A stretch of DNA of 33,015 nt from Candidatus Omnitrophota bacterium (GTDB taxonomy: Bacteria > Omnitrophota > Gorgyraeia > Velamenicoccales > Velamenicoccaceae), in the NCBI GenBank assembly GCA_003451585.1, contig DMEU01000006.1, forward strand, positions 25,031-58,045, in the 5' to 3' direction. Under the pieces are notes generated by a model. The model was not told where the DNA came from and ran no database searches. It worked only from the letters and a program-made list of their open reading frames with translations. Both the position numbers and the translations under genes were made by a program. Position 1 is the stretch's first letter, and each line of letters begins with the position of its first letter. Positions 7,860 to 14,596 of the stretch are shown in pieces.

Positions 7860-7955
7860 ATTGCCGCGGTTGCCTTTGGCAACCTCGCAATGACACAAAA
7901 AGCTATTGCGACACAGTCTGATTGCGACCCTGAACGAAGTGAAGGGGAAGCAATC
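7860..7955. repeat. two REP-like palindromic units
   Basis: The first unit (7860-7891) has outer arms ATTGC/GCAAT and an inner perfect stem GGTTGCC-TTT-GGCAACC (7868-7884). The second (7920-7955) has outer arms GATTGC/GCAATC enclosing CCCT...AGGG. The shared GATTGC ends and hairpin shape suggest units of one dispersed family. They lie about 130 nt from a RAYT remnant, and RAYTs are the enzymes associated with REP mobility. No coding potential is seen in 7847-7985. Confidence 0.6.
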
Positions 7956-7985
7956 TAAATCCTCGCCTCAAGCATACGATTTTTC

Positions 7986-8013
7986 TTGCCAAGTTTCAGC
8001 TATTCCTTATAAT
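7986..8013 (+). promoter_or_regulatory. sigma-70 promoter for the PHP gene, very close to the ATG
   Basis: TTGCCA (7986-7991), a 16-nt spacer and a perfect TATAAT (8008-8013). Transcription would start around 8019-8021, only a few bases before the ATG at 8024, and there is no Shine-Dalgarno. This predicts a leaderless or near-leaderless mRNA. Confidence 0.65.
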
Positions 8014-8023
8014 ATGGGTAATC

Positions 8024-8662
8024 ATGTTTGACTTACACACGCATTCTATCTTAAGCGATGGCGAACTTCTTCCTTCAGAGCTTGCGTGCAGGTATGAAGA
8101 GAAGGGGTTTCGCGCCGTTGCTATAACCGACCACGTAGACCTGTCGAATATCAAACAGGTAGTGATATCGATCGTGGATTTTTGCGCGCAGTGGCCTAAA
8201 GGCCGCATCAAGGTCATCCCTGGTGTTGAGCTGACCCACCTGCCGCTTGAGCAGTTTACAACAGCCGCAGGCTACGCCCGCAAGAACGGCATAAAGATAA
8301 TAGTGGCGCACGGCCAGACCATTGTTGAGCCGGTAGTAGAAGGTACGGCACGTGCCGCCTTGAGCGCGGATATCGATATCTTGTCGCACCCTGGCCTTAT
8401 CAGTGAGGCGGATGTTAAATTAGCCGCCAGGCGCGGCATCTTCCTTGAGTTAAGCGCGAGGAAAGGCCACTGCCTTGGCAACGGCCATGTAGCGCGCCTT
8501 GCCGTCAAATACGGCGCGAAACTTTGCGTAAACTCAGACAGCCACAGCCCTTCGGATATTCCTTCCATCGAATTCCTCAGATCGGCCGCTCTCGGCGCCG
8601 GCCTTTCCCAAAAGGCCATTGTCAAAATTCATAAGGATATTGAAAGCGCTTTCTTTTTGTAA
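8024..8662 (+). CDS. PHP-domain phosphoesterase (histidinol-phosphatase-like)
   Basis: A 212-residue PHP-domain protein. All metal-ligand motifs are visible: His5 and His7 (DLHTHSILSDG, with Asp12), His37 (ITDH), Glu69 (PGVELTH), His96 (VAHG), His122 (SHPG), and Asp172/His174 (NSDSH). PHP proteins hydrolyse phosphate esters using a trinuclear metal centre. The substrate here cannot be named, and histidinol phosphate is only one option because no other his genes are nearby. The protein is short and has no fused domain or signal peptide. The promoter sits immediately upstream, and the gene appears monocistronic: a separate promoter-like element and a 217-nt leader follow. Confidence 0.9.
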   Translation: MFDLHTHSILSDGELLPSELACRYEEKGFRAVAITDHVDLSNIKQVVISIVDFCAQWPKGRIKVIPGVELTHLPLEQFTTAAGYARKNGIKIIVAHGQTIVEPVVEGTARAALSADIDILSHPGLISEADVKLAARRGIFLELSARKGHCLGNGHVARLAVKYGAKLCVNSDSHSPSDIPSIEFLRSAALGAGLSQKAIVKIHKDIESAFFL

Positions 8663-8669
8663 AAAATTA

Positions 8670-8699
8670 TTGACAACTCGTTGCAAAATATGGTATTTA
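8670..8699 (+). promoter_or_regulatory. candidate promoter of the porin-like gene
   Basis: TTGACA at 8670-8675, then after 18 nt an extended -10-like TGG-TATTTA (8691-8699). The -35 is perfect, the -10 is poor. It would give a 5' leader of roughly 170 nt before the ATG at 8880. Confidence 0.45.
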
Positions 8700-8879
8700 T
8701 AGAGCAATTAGGCTATACCGCCAAAGATGGCTTTAATAAGGCGCCAAAGGAGGTGAATAAATTTTAGCCCGAAGTTGTCGAATAGTTGGCGATATAACTA
8801 TAGATGCAACTCCTAGGAAGCAATAACAGTAATACCTAGTATAAATATATAATTCTTAAAATCCTTAAGGAGGAAAAAA
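8700..8879 (+). promoter_or_regulatory. long 5' leader of the porin-like gene with hairpin and an orphan Shine-Dalgarno
   Basis: The leader contains a nested stem at 8719-8743: CGCC/GGCG outside, AAAG/CTTT inside, loop ATGG. AAAGGAGGTG (8746-8755) follows, a near-complete anti-SD complement with no usable start codon after it. An AT-rich tract (8839-8862) and the real ribosome site AAGGAGG (8867-8873), 6 nt before the ATG, come last. I do not recognise a known riboswitch class. Post-transcriptional control of an abundant outer-membrane protein is plausible but not shown. Confidence 0.4.
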
Positions 8880-10289
8880 ATGAGTAAACGCTTAGTGATT
8901 GTGTTCTGCGCGCTCCTGGCGCTGGCATTCGCAGTGCCTGCGTTCGCAGCCGTCCAGAACGTGAAAGTCAGCGGAGATATTATTGCCCGCTATATTAGCC
9001 GCAGTGATTTTGATCTTGCGAAGGATGCGAATAGTTCCGCTGATGATATCAGCGTGTTCAATAGCGTAGTCCGCTTAAGAGTGGATGCAGACCTAACCGA
9101 TAACGTCTCTACCACGATTCGTTTGATCAATGAAAGGAACTGGGATGAGGCAACAGTTTCTACCACTGATATTGACCTTGACCTGGCCTATGTTACGTTA
9201 AAGGAATTCTTGTATTCTCCTTTGACACTGTCCATCGGCCGTCAGGAGCTCCACTTCGGTAATGATATGATCATTGGCGATGGGGTCGGTAATCCTACAG
9301 CCGCCATTGTTTCCGGAGGAATAGGCACAAACCAGACAACCAATTATACCGAGGCAACAGGTTTTGGCGGTGTTAATGGCGACCTGGCGTATCGTAAGGC
9401 GTTCGACGCGATTCGCGCTACATTGAATTACGATCCATTGGTAATTGATTTAGTGTATGCGAAGATCGACGCAAATAATATTACCACAGACGGCAGAAGT
9501 GATGACATAGACCTCTGGGGTATAAATGCAGGGTACAAGTTTGAAGATAATTGGAACACCTTTGCAGAAGGTTATTTTTGGTCAAAGAACAATAAGACTG
9601 AAACAAAGGCTGCAGCAATTTCTAAGACTGATACAGTTCATACGATCGGCGCCAGGGTTAGCACTAATCCTATGCAGAAGGTGAACTTGCAACAGGAAAT
9701 GGCTTATCAGTTTGGTGAGAAAGTTGTTGCTACCGGTCAGAGCAGGGATAGAAGTGCTTGGGCTTCGCAGACCATTGCGACAGTAACGCCGGGTTGGAAG
9801 CATGATCCTGTGATCGGAATGGCTTATTCCTATTTTTCCGGTGATGCCGATTTAACGGGAACAAATGCTGATAAGAATTACCACCAGTGGGATCCAATGT
9901 TTGAGAACCAAATGTGCGGCCATATTATCAATGCGCTTTTCGCGGCATCAAACGCGCACTTGATCAATACTAGCCTCACATTGAAACCTTCCTTCGTGGA
10001 AGATGTAACGATCAATGGCAGCTATTGCTATTTACTTTTCGCAAAAGGGTTATCAGGCAGAGTTCTAACGCTTGATCCAAATGACTATACAACCGGCTAT
10101 GGTTTCAAGAAAGATGCAAAGAGCCTTGGCCAAGAGTTTGATTTGAACCTCACCTATGATTATACAGAAGATGTTCAGATCGGGCTTTTGATGGGTTGGT
10201 TCTGGCCTGGTGCCGCGATCAACAAGACCGCGACACAGCATAAGGTCACAGCCAGCGAAGTCATAGCTTCTATTGCCGTAAAGTTCTAA
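8880..10289 (+). CDS. porin-like outer-membrane beta-barrel protein (alginate-export-domain type)
   Basis: 469 residues. Residues 1-24 form a classical signal peptide (MSKRLVIVFCALLALAFAVP then AFAA, cleavage after AFA). The mature protein alternates polar and aromatic residues in amphipathic strands and ends in a C-terminal phenylalanine (IASIAVKF), the usual signature for BAM-dependent insertion. Segments such as VRLRVDADLTDNVSTTIRL and LSIGRQELHFGNDMIIGDG resemble alginate-export/OprP-like barrels of about 400-480 residues. It is probably a channel for small solutes, and the specificity cannot be read. A strong ribosome site (AAGGAGG) and a dedicated terminator suggest a highly expressed single-gene unit. 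Confidence 0.85.
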   Translation: MSKRLVIVFCALLALAFAVPAFAAVQNVKVSGDIIARYISRSDFDLAKDANSSADDISVFNSVVRLRVDADLTDNVSTTIRLINERNWDEATVSTTDIDLDLAYVTLKEFLYSPLTLSIGRQELHFGNDMIIGDGVGNPTAAIVSGGIGTNQTTNYTEATGFGGVNGDLAYRKAFDAIRATLNYDPLVIDLVYAKIDANNITTDGRSDDIDLWGINAGYKFEDNWNTFAEGYFWSKNNKTETKAAAISKTDTVHTIGARVSTNPMQKVNLQQEMAYQFGEKVVATGQSRDRSAWASQTIATVTPGWKHDPVIGMAYSYFSGDADLTGTNADKNYHQWDPMFENQMCGHIINALFAASNAHLINTSLTLKPSFVEDVTINGSYCYLLFAKGLSGRVLTLDPNDYTTGYGFKKDAKSLGQEFDLNLTYDYTEDVQIGLLMGWFWPGAAINKTATQHKVTASEVIASIAVKF

Positions 10290-10310
10290 GCAGTTAGTAG
10301 TGGTTTCACA

Positions 10311-10343
10311 AACCCCGGAGGGGCAACCTTCCGGGGTTTTTTT
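10311..10343 (+). terminator. intrinsic terminator after the porin-like gene
   Basis: A GC-rich stem AACCCCGGA (10311-10319) pairs with TCCGGGGTT (10330-10338), extended by GG/CC with one bulge, and is followed by a run of seven T (10337-10343). It lies 22 nt after the stop codon. Confidence 0.93.
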
Positions 10344-10349
10344 ATTACA

Positions 10350-10386
10350 AATGAGACTAAAAGGGACAGACCCTTTTAGTCTCATT
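10350..10386. repeat. perfect 16-bp palindrome with GGGACAGACCC core
   Basis: AATGAGACTAAAAGGG (10350-10365) and its exact reverse complement (10371-10386) flank the loop ACAGA. No T-run follows, so it is not an obvious terminator. A related palindrome with the same TGAGAC outer part and GGACAGACC core lies at the other end of the GH57 gene (11974-12004). Confidence 0.85.
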
Positions 10387-10392
10387 AGTTTG

Positions 10393-10421
10393 TTGCTGTT
10401 TTTATCCGTTCGTGGTATTAT
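10393..10421 (+). promoter_or_regulatory. promoter of the GH57 gene, immediately before the ATG
   Basis: TTGCTG (10393-10398), a 17-nt spacer and TATTAT (10416-10421). A start site around 10428 would leave at most a few untranslated bases before the ATG at 10432. No Shine-Dalgarno is present. Confidence 0.62.
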
Positions 10422-10431
10422 TTAAAAAAAT

Positions 10432-11976
10432 ATGATAAATCTCGCGTTCATTCTCCATATGCATCAGCCTTACTATAAGAACCTTGTAACGGGTGAGGCT
10501 GAACTCCCCTGGGCAAGGCTCCATGGCATCAAGGATTATCTTGATATGGCGCTCATCCTGGATGAATTCCCTGAGATACGCCAGACATTCAATGTGGTGC
10601 CGTCTTTATTGGAGCAGATAGAGGAATACGCCTCCGGGGTCCTTACGGATAAGCATTTAAGGCTTTCCTATAAAAGGGCGCAGGACCTTACTTCTGAGGA
10701 AAAATTCTTCATCCGCGAACATTTTTTCAGCGCTGACTTAAACAGGATGGTAGGCGTTCATCCCAGGTATTACCATCTATTTCTACATAAACATTCGGAT
10801 TATGATTTCAGCGACCAGGATTTCTTAGACCTTCAGGTATGGTTCAATCTCGCCTGGTTTGACCCGAGGTTCCGGCAGGACATACCGGAATTAAGGGCAC
10901 TTGTAAAGAAGTCCCGCTATTTTACCGAGGAAGAAAAAAAATTGGTCCTCGATAAACAATTTGAGATCTTAAAACAGATCATACCTACATACAAAAAATA
11001 CCAGGAGCAAGGGAGGATAGAGGTCAGCCTGACGCCTTATTTTCATCCGATACTGCCTCTTTTGTTTTCTTCGTTTTCTGGCCGCGATGCCAATCCGCAT
11101 ATTACACTGCCTAAGTCTATTTTTTCGCATCCGGAAGACGCCATATGGCATGTGCAGGCGGCTGTGGATTATTACCGCCAAAAGTTTGGCAGGGCCCCGC
11201 GCGGCATGTGGCCGTCTGAGCAGGCTGTCTCAAAAGAGATCCTGCCGATACTCGTGAAGGCAGGGCTTAACTGGATAGTTACCGATGAGACCATTTTATG
11301 GAAGACATGCCCCAAGGTGAAACGCGACGGCAGGCTTTTATACCGCCCCTATACCTTAAAGATAAAGGACACCGCGCTCAATGTTATTTTCAGGGACAGG
11401 CATTTATCTGACCTGATAGGCTTTGAATATCAGAACTGGCGCACAAAAGACGCGGTAGATAATTTTATGCACCACCTTTTAAAGATAGATGAGTATTTCG
11501 GCAAGGATGACTGCCTACTTACCATAGCTCTTGACGGCGAGAATTGCTGGGAGTATTACCGTAACGACGGCAGGGATTTTTTAAGGCTCTTGTATGAGCG
11601 TATTAGCGAGTCTAGCTATATTAAGACGGTGACGGTAAGCGACTATCTTGAAAAAAATCCGCCAAGGCACCATCTGCCGGACTTAGGGACAGGTTCCTGG
11701 ATATTCGGTGACTTAAACAAGTGGATGGGCCATCCCGCCAAGAACAGGGCGTGGGAATTACTTACCGAGGCGCGCAACCTTTTGACAGAAGAACAATTGG
11801 CAGATGAGCGGATAATGAAACAGATACATATTCTAGAGGGCAGTGACTGGTTCTGGTGGTTTGGCGACAAGCACCCGCACTTTGACGAACTCTTCAGGCT
11901 ACACCTAAAGAACCTTTACCAAATGATAGCCAAAAAACCAACCTCTGACTTAGACACCCCCATCGATTCTAATTGA
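10432..11976 (+). CDS. glycoside hydrolase family 57 protein (alpha-glucan-active)
   Basis: The 514-residue protein begins at the first barrel strand with LAFILHMHQPYY (His9, His11). It has FNVVPSLLEQ, and the catalytic nucleophile region MWPSEQAVSKEI with Glu263. The general-acid region LTIALDGENCWEYY contains Asp368. These are GH57 landmarks. The family includes alpha-amylases, 4-alpha-glucanotransferases, branching enzymes and amylopullulanases, and the specificity cannot be read with certainty. No signal peptide is present, so it should act in the cytoplasm on glycogen-like polymer. It lies between two related palindromes and is followed by a membrane-anchored jelly-roll protein and a ParA ATPase fused to a glycogen-binding module, which supports a role in alpha-glucan metabolism. 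Confidence 0.93.
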   Translation: MINLAFILHMHQPYYKNLVTGEAELPWARLHGIKDYLDMALILDEFPEIRQTFNVVPSLLEQIEEYASGVLTDKHLRLSYKRAQDLTSEEKFFIREHFFSADLNRMVGVHPRYYHLFLHKHSDYDFSDQDFLDLQVWFNLAWFDPRFRQDIPELRALVKKSRYFTEEEKKLVLDKQFEILKQIIPTYKKYQEQGRIEVSLTPYFHPILPLLFSSFSGRDANPHITLPKSIFSHPEDAIWHVQAAVDYYRQKFGRAPRGMWPSEQAVSKEILPILVKAGLNWIVTDETILWKTCPKVKRDGRLLYRPYTLKIKDTALNVIFRDRHLSDLIGFEYQNWRTKDAVDNFMHHLLKIDEYFGKDDCLLTIALDGENCWEYYRNDGRDFLRLLYERISESSYIKTVTVSDYLEKNPPRHHLPDLGTGSWIFGDLNKWMGHPAKNRAWELLTEARNLLTEEQLADERIMKQIHILEGSDWFWWFGDKHPHFDELFRLHLKNLYQMIAKKPTSDLDTPIDSN

Positions 11977-12004
11977 GACAAAACGGACAGACCGTTTTTT
12001 CTCA
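11974..12004. repeat. imperfect palindrome with GGACAGACC core, overlapping the GH57 stop codon
   Basis: The outer arms are TGAGA (11974-11978) and TCTCA (12000-12004), with one mismatch inside them. The inner arms AAAACGG (11980-11986) and CCGTTTT (11992-11998) surround the loop ACAGA. The TGA of the GH57 gene is its first triplet. The six-T stretch 11995-12000 could let it act as a weak terminator. It shares design and loop with the palindrome at 10350-10386. Confidence 0.75.
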
Positions 12005-12040
12005 TAAAGTATGATTGACAATAATAGGTAAGATGTTAAA

Positions 12041-12619
12041 ATGAAAAAAGAAATTTCAGATCATCTTGCAAAGGCGTTCCTTGAGACAAAGGCCCGGCAG
12101 AAGAAAAAATACGACACAAGTTTTGTTTTTTACATAGCCATAAGTGCAGTATTACTAGCCGCTTTTGTTTTTAGCACGACAATTTTGGCGAATCTGTCTT
12201 CCGACAAAATTAGGGCGAAAGCAGAGTCGCTAAGGCTGGAACGATACGACGGGCCCTATTCTTTAAAATTTGATTTTTCGGGCTCCGCGTCGAACATAGC
12301 GGCTTTGGATATAGACATACCAGACGCCGGATTAAATAGATTTACCAAGCTTGCATTTTTTGCGCGTATGCGAAAAGCCGATGATAGCAGGGCAAGTACT
12401 TTAAAAGTAAGCATAGTGAATAAAAGAAGAGAGACGTCCAGCCAATACGTAACCGGAATAAATTCCTCCTGGAAGAAGATCATTGTCCCATTTAGCGGCT
12501 CTGATAAGATGCGCGATCTGTCAGGGCCGATCGTTTTATCTTTTACGCTCGAGCCCTGGAATATCTCTGCCAAAAAAGGCGAGCTTTTAATAGACGATAT
12601 CCAATTTTTGAAAAATTAA
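12041..12619 (+). CDS. single-pass membrane protein with a carbohydrate-binding-like jelly-roll domain
   Basis: The 192-residue protein has a basic cytoplasmic N-terminus (residues 1-25, many Lys) and one transmembrane helix at about 27-51 (TSFVFYIAISAVLLAAFVFS). The C-terminal domain of about 140 residues is predicted to lie outside the membrane. The end of that domain (YVTGINSSWKKIIVPFSG, then LSFTLEPW...KGELLIDDIQF) has the pattern of CBM11/CIA30-like galactose-binding-fold domains. This is a fold-level resemblance, not a confident family call. A TTGACA at 12015-12020 lies upstream but its best -10 overlaps the ATG, so promoter placement is unclear. The ParA-CBM48 gene begins 13 nt after the stop, so they are probably cotranscribed and may act together. 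Confidence 0.65.
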   Translation: MKKEISDHLAKAFLETKARQKKKYDTSFVFYIAISAVLLAAFVFSTTILANLSSDKIRAKAESLRLERYDGPYSLKFDFSGSASNIAALDIDIPDAGLNRFTKLAFFARMRKADDSRASTLKVSIVNKRRETSSQYVTGINSSWKKIIVPFSGSDKMRDLSGPIVLSFTLEPWNISAKKGELLIDDIQFLKN

Positions 12620-12632
12620 ACCGGAGGTGCTG

Positions 12633-13709
12633 ATGGAGATATTTGCGATAGCCAATCAAAAAGGCGGATGCGGTAAAACCACCACAGCCACAAATCTTGC
12701 TGCAGCATTGGCTTTAAACGGCAAAAAAACACTTTTGGTCGATCTCGACCCTCAGGCGCATGCTTCATTGGGCCTCGGAGTAGAAAAGGAGATCGGCATA
12801 TATGACTGCCTTTCTAAGATCAGCAAGAATAAATGCTCACTTGGCGATATCATCGTAAATATTGGCCCGAATTTCGACTTGGCACCATCGAATATAATGC
12901 TTTCTACTCTTGACCAGGAGTTGTCCGACGAGATCGGGCGCGAATCAAGGCTTTTCGATATTTTAAAAGAAGCGGCAGGGCCGTATGATCTTTGCCTTAT
13001 AGACTGCCCGCCAAACCTCGGCCTGCTTACAGTCAATGCTATAAGGGCCGCTGACAGCCTTATAATCCCGGTGGAGGCATCAAGGTTCTCGGTAGACGGC
13101 GTAAAGCGCTTGGTTGAGATAGTCGATCTCGTGCGCGAACGCCTTAACCACCCTGTCGATTACCGCGTCCTGGTAAATAATTTTGATTCACGCCTGCGGC
13201 ATTCGTTTAAAATATTGAACAAGATAAAAGAGACGTTCGGCGCAAAGGTTTTTAACACGATAGTCCACATAAACGTGAAGATAAAAGAGGCGCAGTCAAT
13301 GGCGCAGACCATCTTTACGTTCGATAAATACAGCCGCGGCTCAAAGGATTATTTCAGCCTTTCGCGTGAAATAATCTCCGGTGAGGAAGCCATCGTAGAT
13401 AAGATATCTCAGCAGATGAAAAAGATCGTCCAGAAGAAGGCCAGGGAGTTTGCGCCCGTAACATTTGAGTTTTCGACCGAGGGCGTAAACAGCGTCTTTG
13501 TGGTAGGAGATTTTAATAATTGGACACTAAACGATGACGCTAAGTTAGATAAGGTCGACGGAGTATGGAAGAAACGCCTTAACCTAAAGCCAGGGGCGTA
13601 TAAATACCGTTTAGTCGTGGATGGAAAATGGCAGGAAGACCCGGGCAATCCGAACGCCGAGAAAAACCCCTTTGGAGAACTAGACTCACTTTTATCGGTG
13701 AAGCAATAA
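12633..13709 (+). CDS. ParA/Soj-type ATPase fused to a C-terminal CBM48/AMPK-type glycogen-binding domain
   Basis: 358 residues in two parts. Residues 1 to about 255 are a ParA-family ATPase: deviant Walker A KGGCGKTTTATN with the signature first Lys, A' motif LLVDLDPQAHAS, Walker B LCLIDCPPNLG, and the MAQTIFTF/YSRGSKDY region near the end. The last ~83 residues (276-358) form an early-set Ig-like glycogen-binding module: VTFEFSTEGVNSVFVVGDFN, then NW (Trp297), AYKYRLVVDGKW (Lys324, Trp333) and DP...NPFG. The two Trp and the Lys correspond to AMPK-beta ligand residues, while the usual late Asn position reads Asp. The start is ATG 12633 with GGAGG at 12623-12627; a GTG at 12627 would overlap that site. 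No ParB is adjacent. I infer nucleoid-based positioning of an alpha-glucan cargo. The ATPase family call is secure and the role is speculative. Confidence 0.88.
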   Translation: MEIFAIANQKGGCGKTTTATNLAAALALNGKKTLLVDLDPQAHASLGLGVEKEIGIYDCLSKISKNKCSLGDIIVNIGPNFDLAPSNIMLSTLDQELSDEIGRESRLFDILKEAAGPYDLCLIDCPPNLGLLTVNAIRAADSLIIPVEASRFSVDGVKRLVEIVDLVRERLNHPVDYRVLVNNFDSRLRHSFKILNKIKETFGAKVFNTIVHINVKIKEAQSMAQTIFTFDKYSRGSKDYFSLSREIISGEEAIVDKISQQMKKIVQKKAREFAPVTFEFSTEGVNSVFVVGDFNNWTLNDDAKLDKVDGVWKKRLNLKPGAYKYRLVVDGKWQEDPGNPNAEKNPFGELDSLLSVKQ

Positions 13710-14203
13710 TGGGGATAGACAAAATTTTTCAGGAGCGCAGGAGCATAAGGAAGTTCAAGGCGCGCCCTGTATCAGACCAAGACTTAGAAAAGATCATTAA
13801 GGCGGCATCTCTAGCTCCCACAGCAAGGAACATCCAGCCGTGGGAGTTTATTGTTGTAAAAGACAAGGAATCCCTAAAGACACTTGCCGGCCTCGCTTCG
13901 CCTAACGGCTTTTTGCTGGAAGGCGCGGCTGCCTGCGTGGCAGTTTTTTGCCATGATACTAAATATTACCTTGAAGACGGCTGTGCCGCGACCACGCAGG
14001 CCCTTTTAGCTGCTGCTGGCCTGGGCATAGGCTCCTGCTGGGTGGTCGGAGATAAGAAAGATTATGCCGAGACAGTCCGCGGCTTTTTAAATGTCCCTGC
14101 CGGCCTTAAACTTATCAGTCTTATCGCGCTGGGCTATGCGGATGAATCGCCAAATCCGGCAAAACGCCCGGTCAATGAGATCATGCACAAGGAGAGGTTT
14201 TAA
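13709..14203 (+). CDS. nitroreductase-family flavoprotein
   Basis: The 164-residue protein has the nitroreductase start MGIDKIFQERRSIRKFKARP (flavin phosphate binding by Arg residues), APTARNIQPWEFIVV, and the late block GLGIGSCWVVG with LISLIALGYADE. The family consists of FMN-dependent NAD(P)H oxidoreductases acting on nitroaromatics, quinones or similar acceptors, and the physiological substrate is unknown. It is at the short end for the family. The start codon overlaps the ParA stop by one base (TAATG), implying translational coupling; in-frame codons further upstream would lie deep within the ParA gene. OsmC follows directly. Confidence 0.9.
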   Translation: MGIDKIFQERRSIRKFKARPVSDQDLEKIIKAASLAPTARNIQPWEFIVVKDKESLKTLAGLASPNGFLLEGAAACVAVFCHDTKYYLEDGCAATTQALLAAAGLGIGSCWVVGDKKDYAETVRGFLNVPAGLKLISLIALGYADESPNPAKRPVNEIMHKERF

Positions 14204-14596
14204 ATGGGGGAGTTAAAAGTAGATTATACCGGTGGCATTGGTTTTAAGGCCAGCGCCAGGGAGCATTCGATCACAATAGACCTTCCAAAGGACAAGGGCG
14301 GGGATGATGCCGGAATGACACCGCCTGAGGCCTTCATGGCAAGCCTTGGTTCATGCATAGGGGTGTATGTGGCGCGCTATTGCAACACCGCAAAGCTTGA
14401 CCCCAAAGGAATGCAGATCACTCTTAACTGGCACCTTTCCGACGACAAAACACGCATAAGCACTATAGATGTCACCTTAAAACTCCCGAACGCCGAACCC
14501 GGAAAAAGAGAGAGGGCCATACTTGACGCCGCCCACCGCTGCCTTCTGCACAACACCATTTTAGTCCAACCGCAGATAAGTGTTAAACTTATTTAA
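14204..14596 (+). CDS. OsmC/Ohr-family peroxiredoxin-like protein
   Basis: The 130-residue protein has the two conserved cysteines of OsmC-like hydroperoxide reductases: the first in MASLGSCIGVYVARYC, the second in AHRCLLHNT. It also carries the TPPEAFMASLGSC consensus. The family reduces organic hydroperoxides with thiol cofactors, and many members remain uncharacterised. It starts immediately after the nitroreductase stop with GGAGAGG upstream. The pair therefore looks like a small redox module attached to the ParA-CBM48 gene. Confidence 0.9.
   Translation: MGELKVDYTGGIGFKASAREHSITIDLPKDKGGDDAGMTPPEAFMASLGSCIGVYVARYCNTAKLDPKGMQITLNWHLSDDKTRISTIDVTLKLPNAEPGKRERAILDAAHRCLLHNTILVQPQISVKLI

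Noticed and set aside
8753..8767. Micro-ORF (GTG, three codons, stop) after the AAAGGAGG in the porin leader
   Set aside because: Its start codon lies inside the Shine-Dalgarno itself, so normal initiation is not possible.
12015..12042. TTGACA-16-TAAAAT promoter for the membrane jelly-roll gene
   Set aside because: The -10 overlaps the ATG, so transcription would start inside the gene, and no good internal start codon exists. A real promoter cannot be placed.
13628..13708. Longer N-terminus for the nitroreductase from upstream in-frame codons
   Set aside because: It would overlap the CBM48 coding region by about 80 nt. The ATG at 13709 begins exactly at the family's usual N-terminus.
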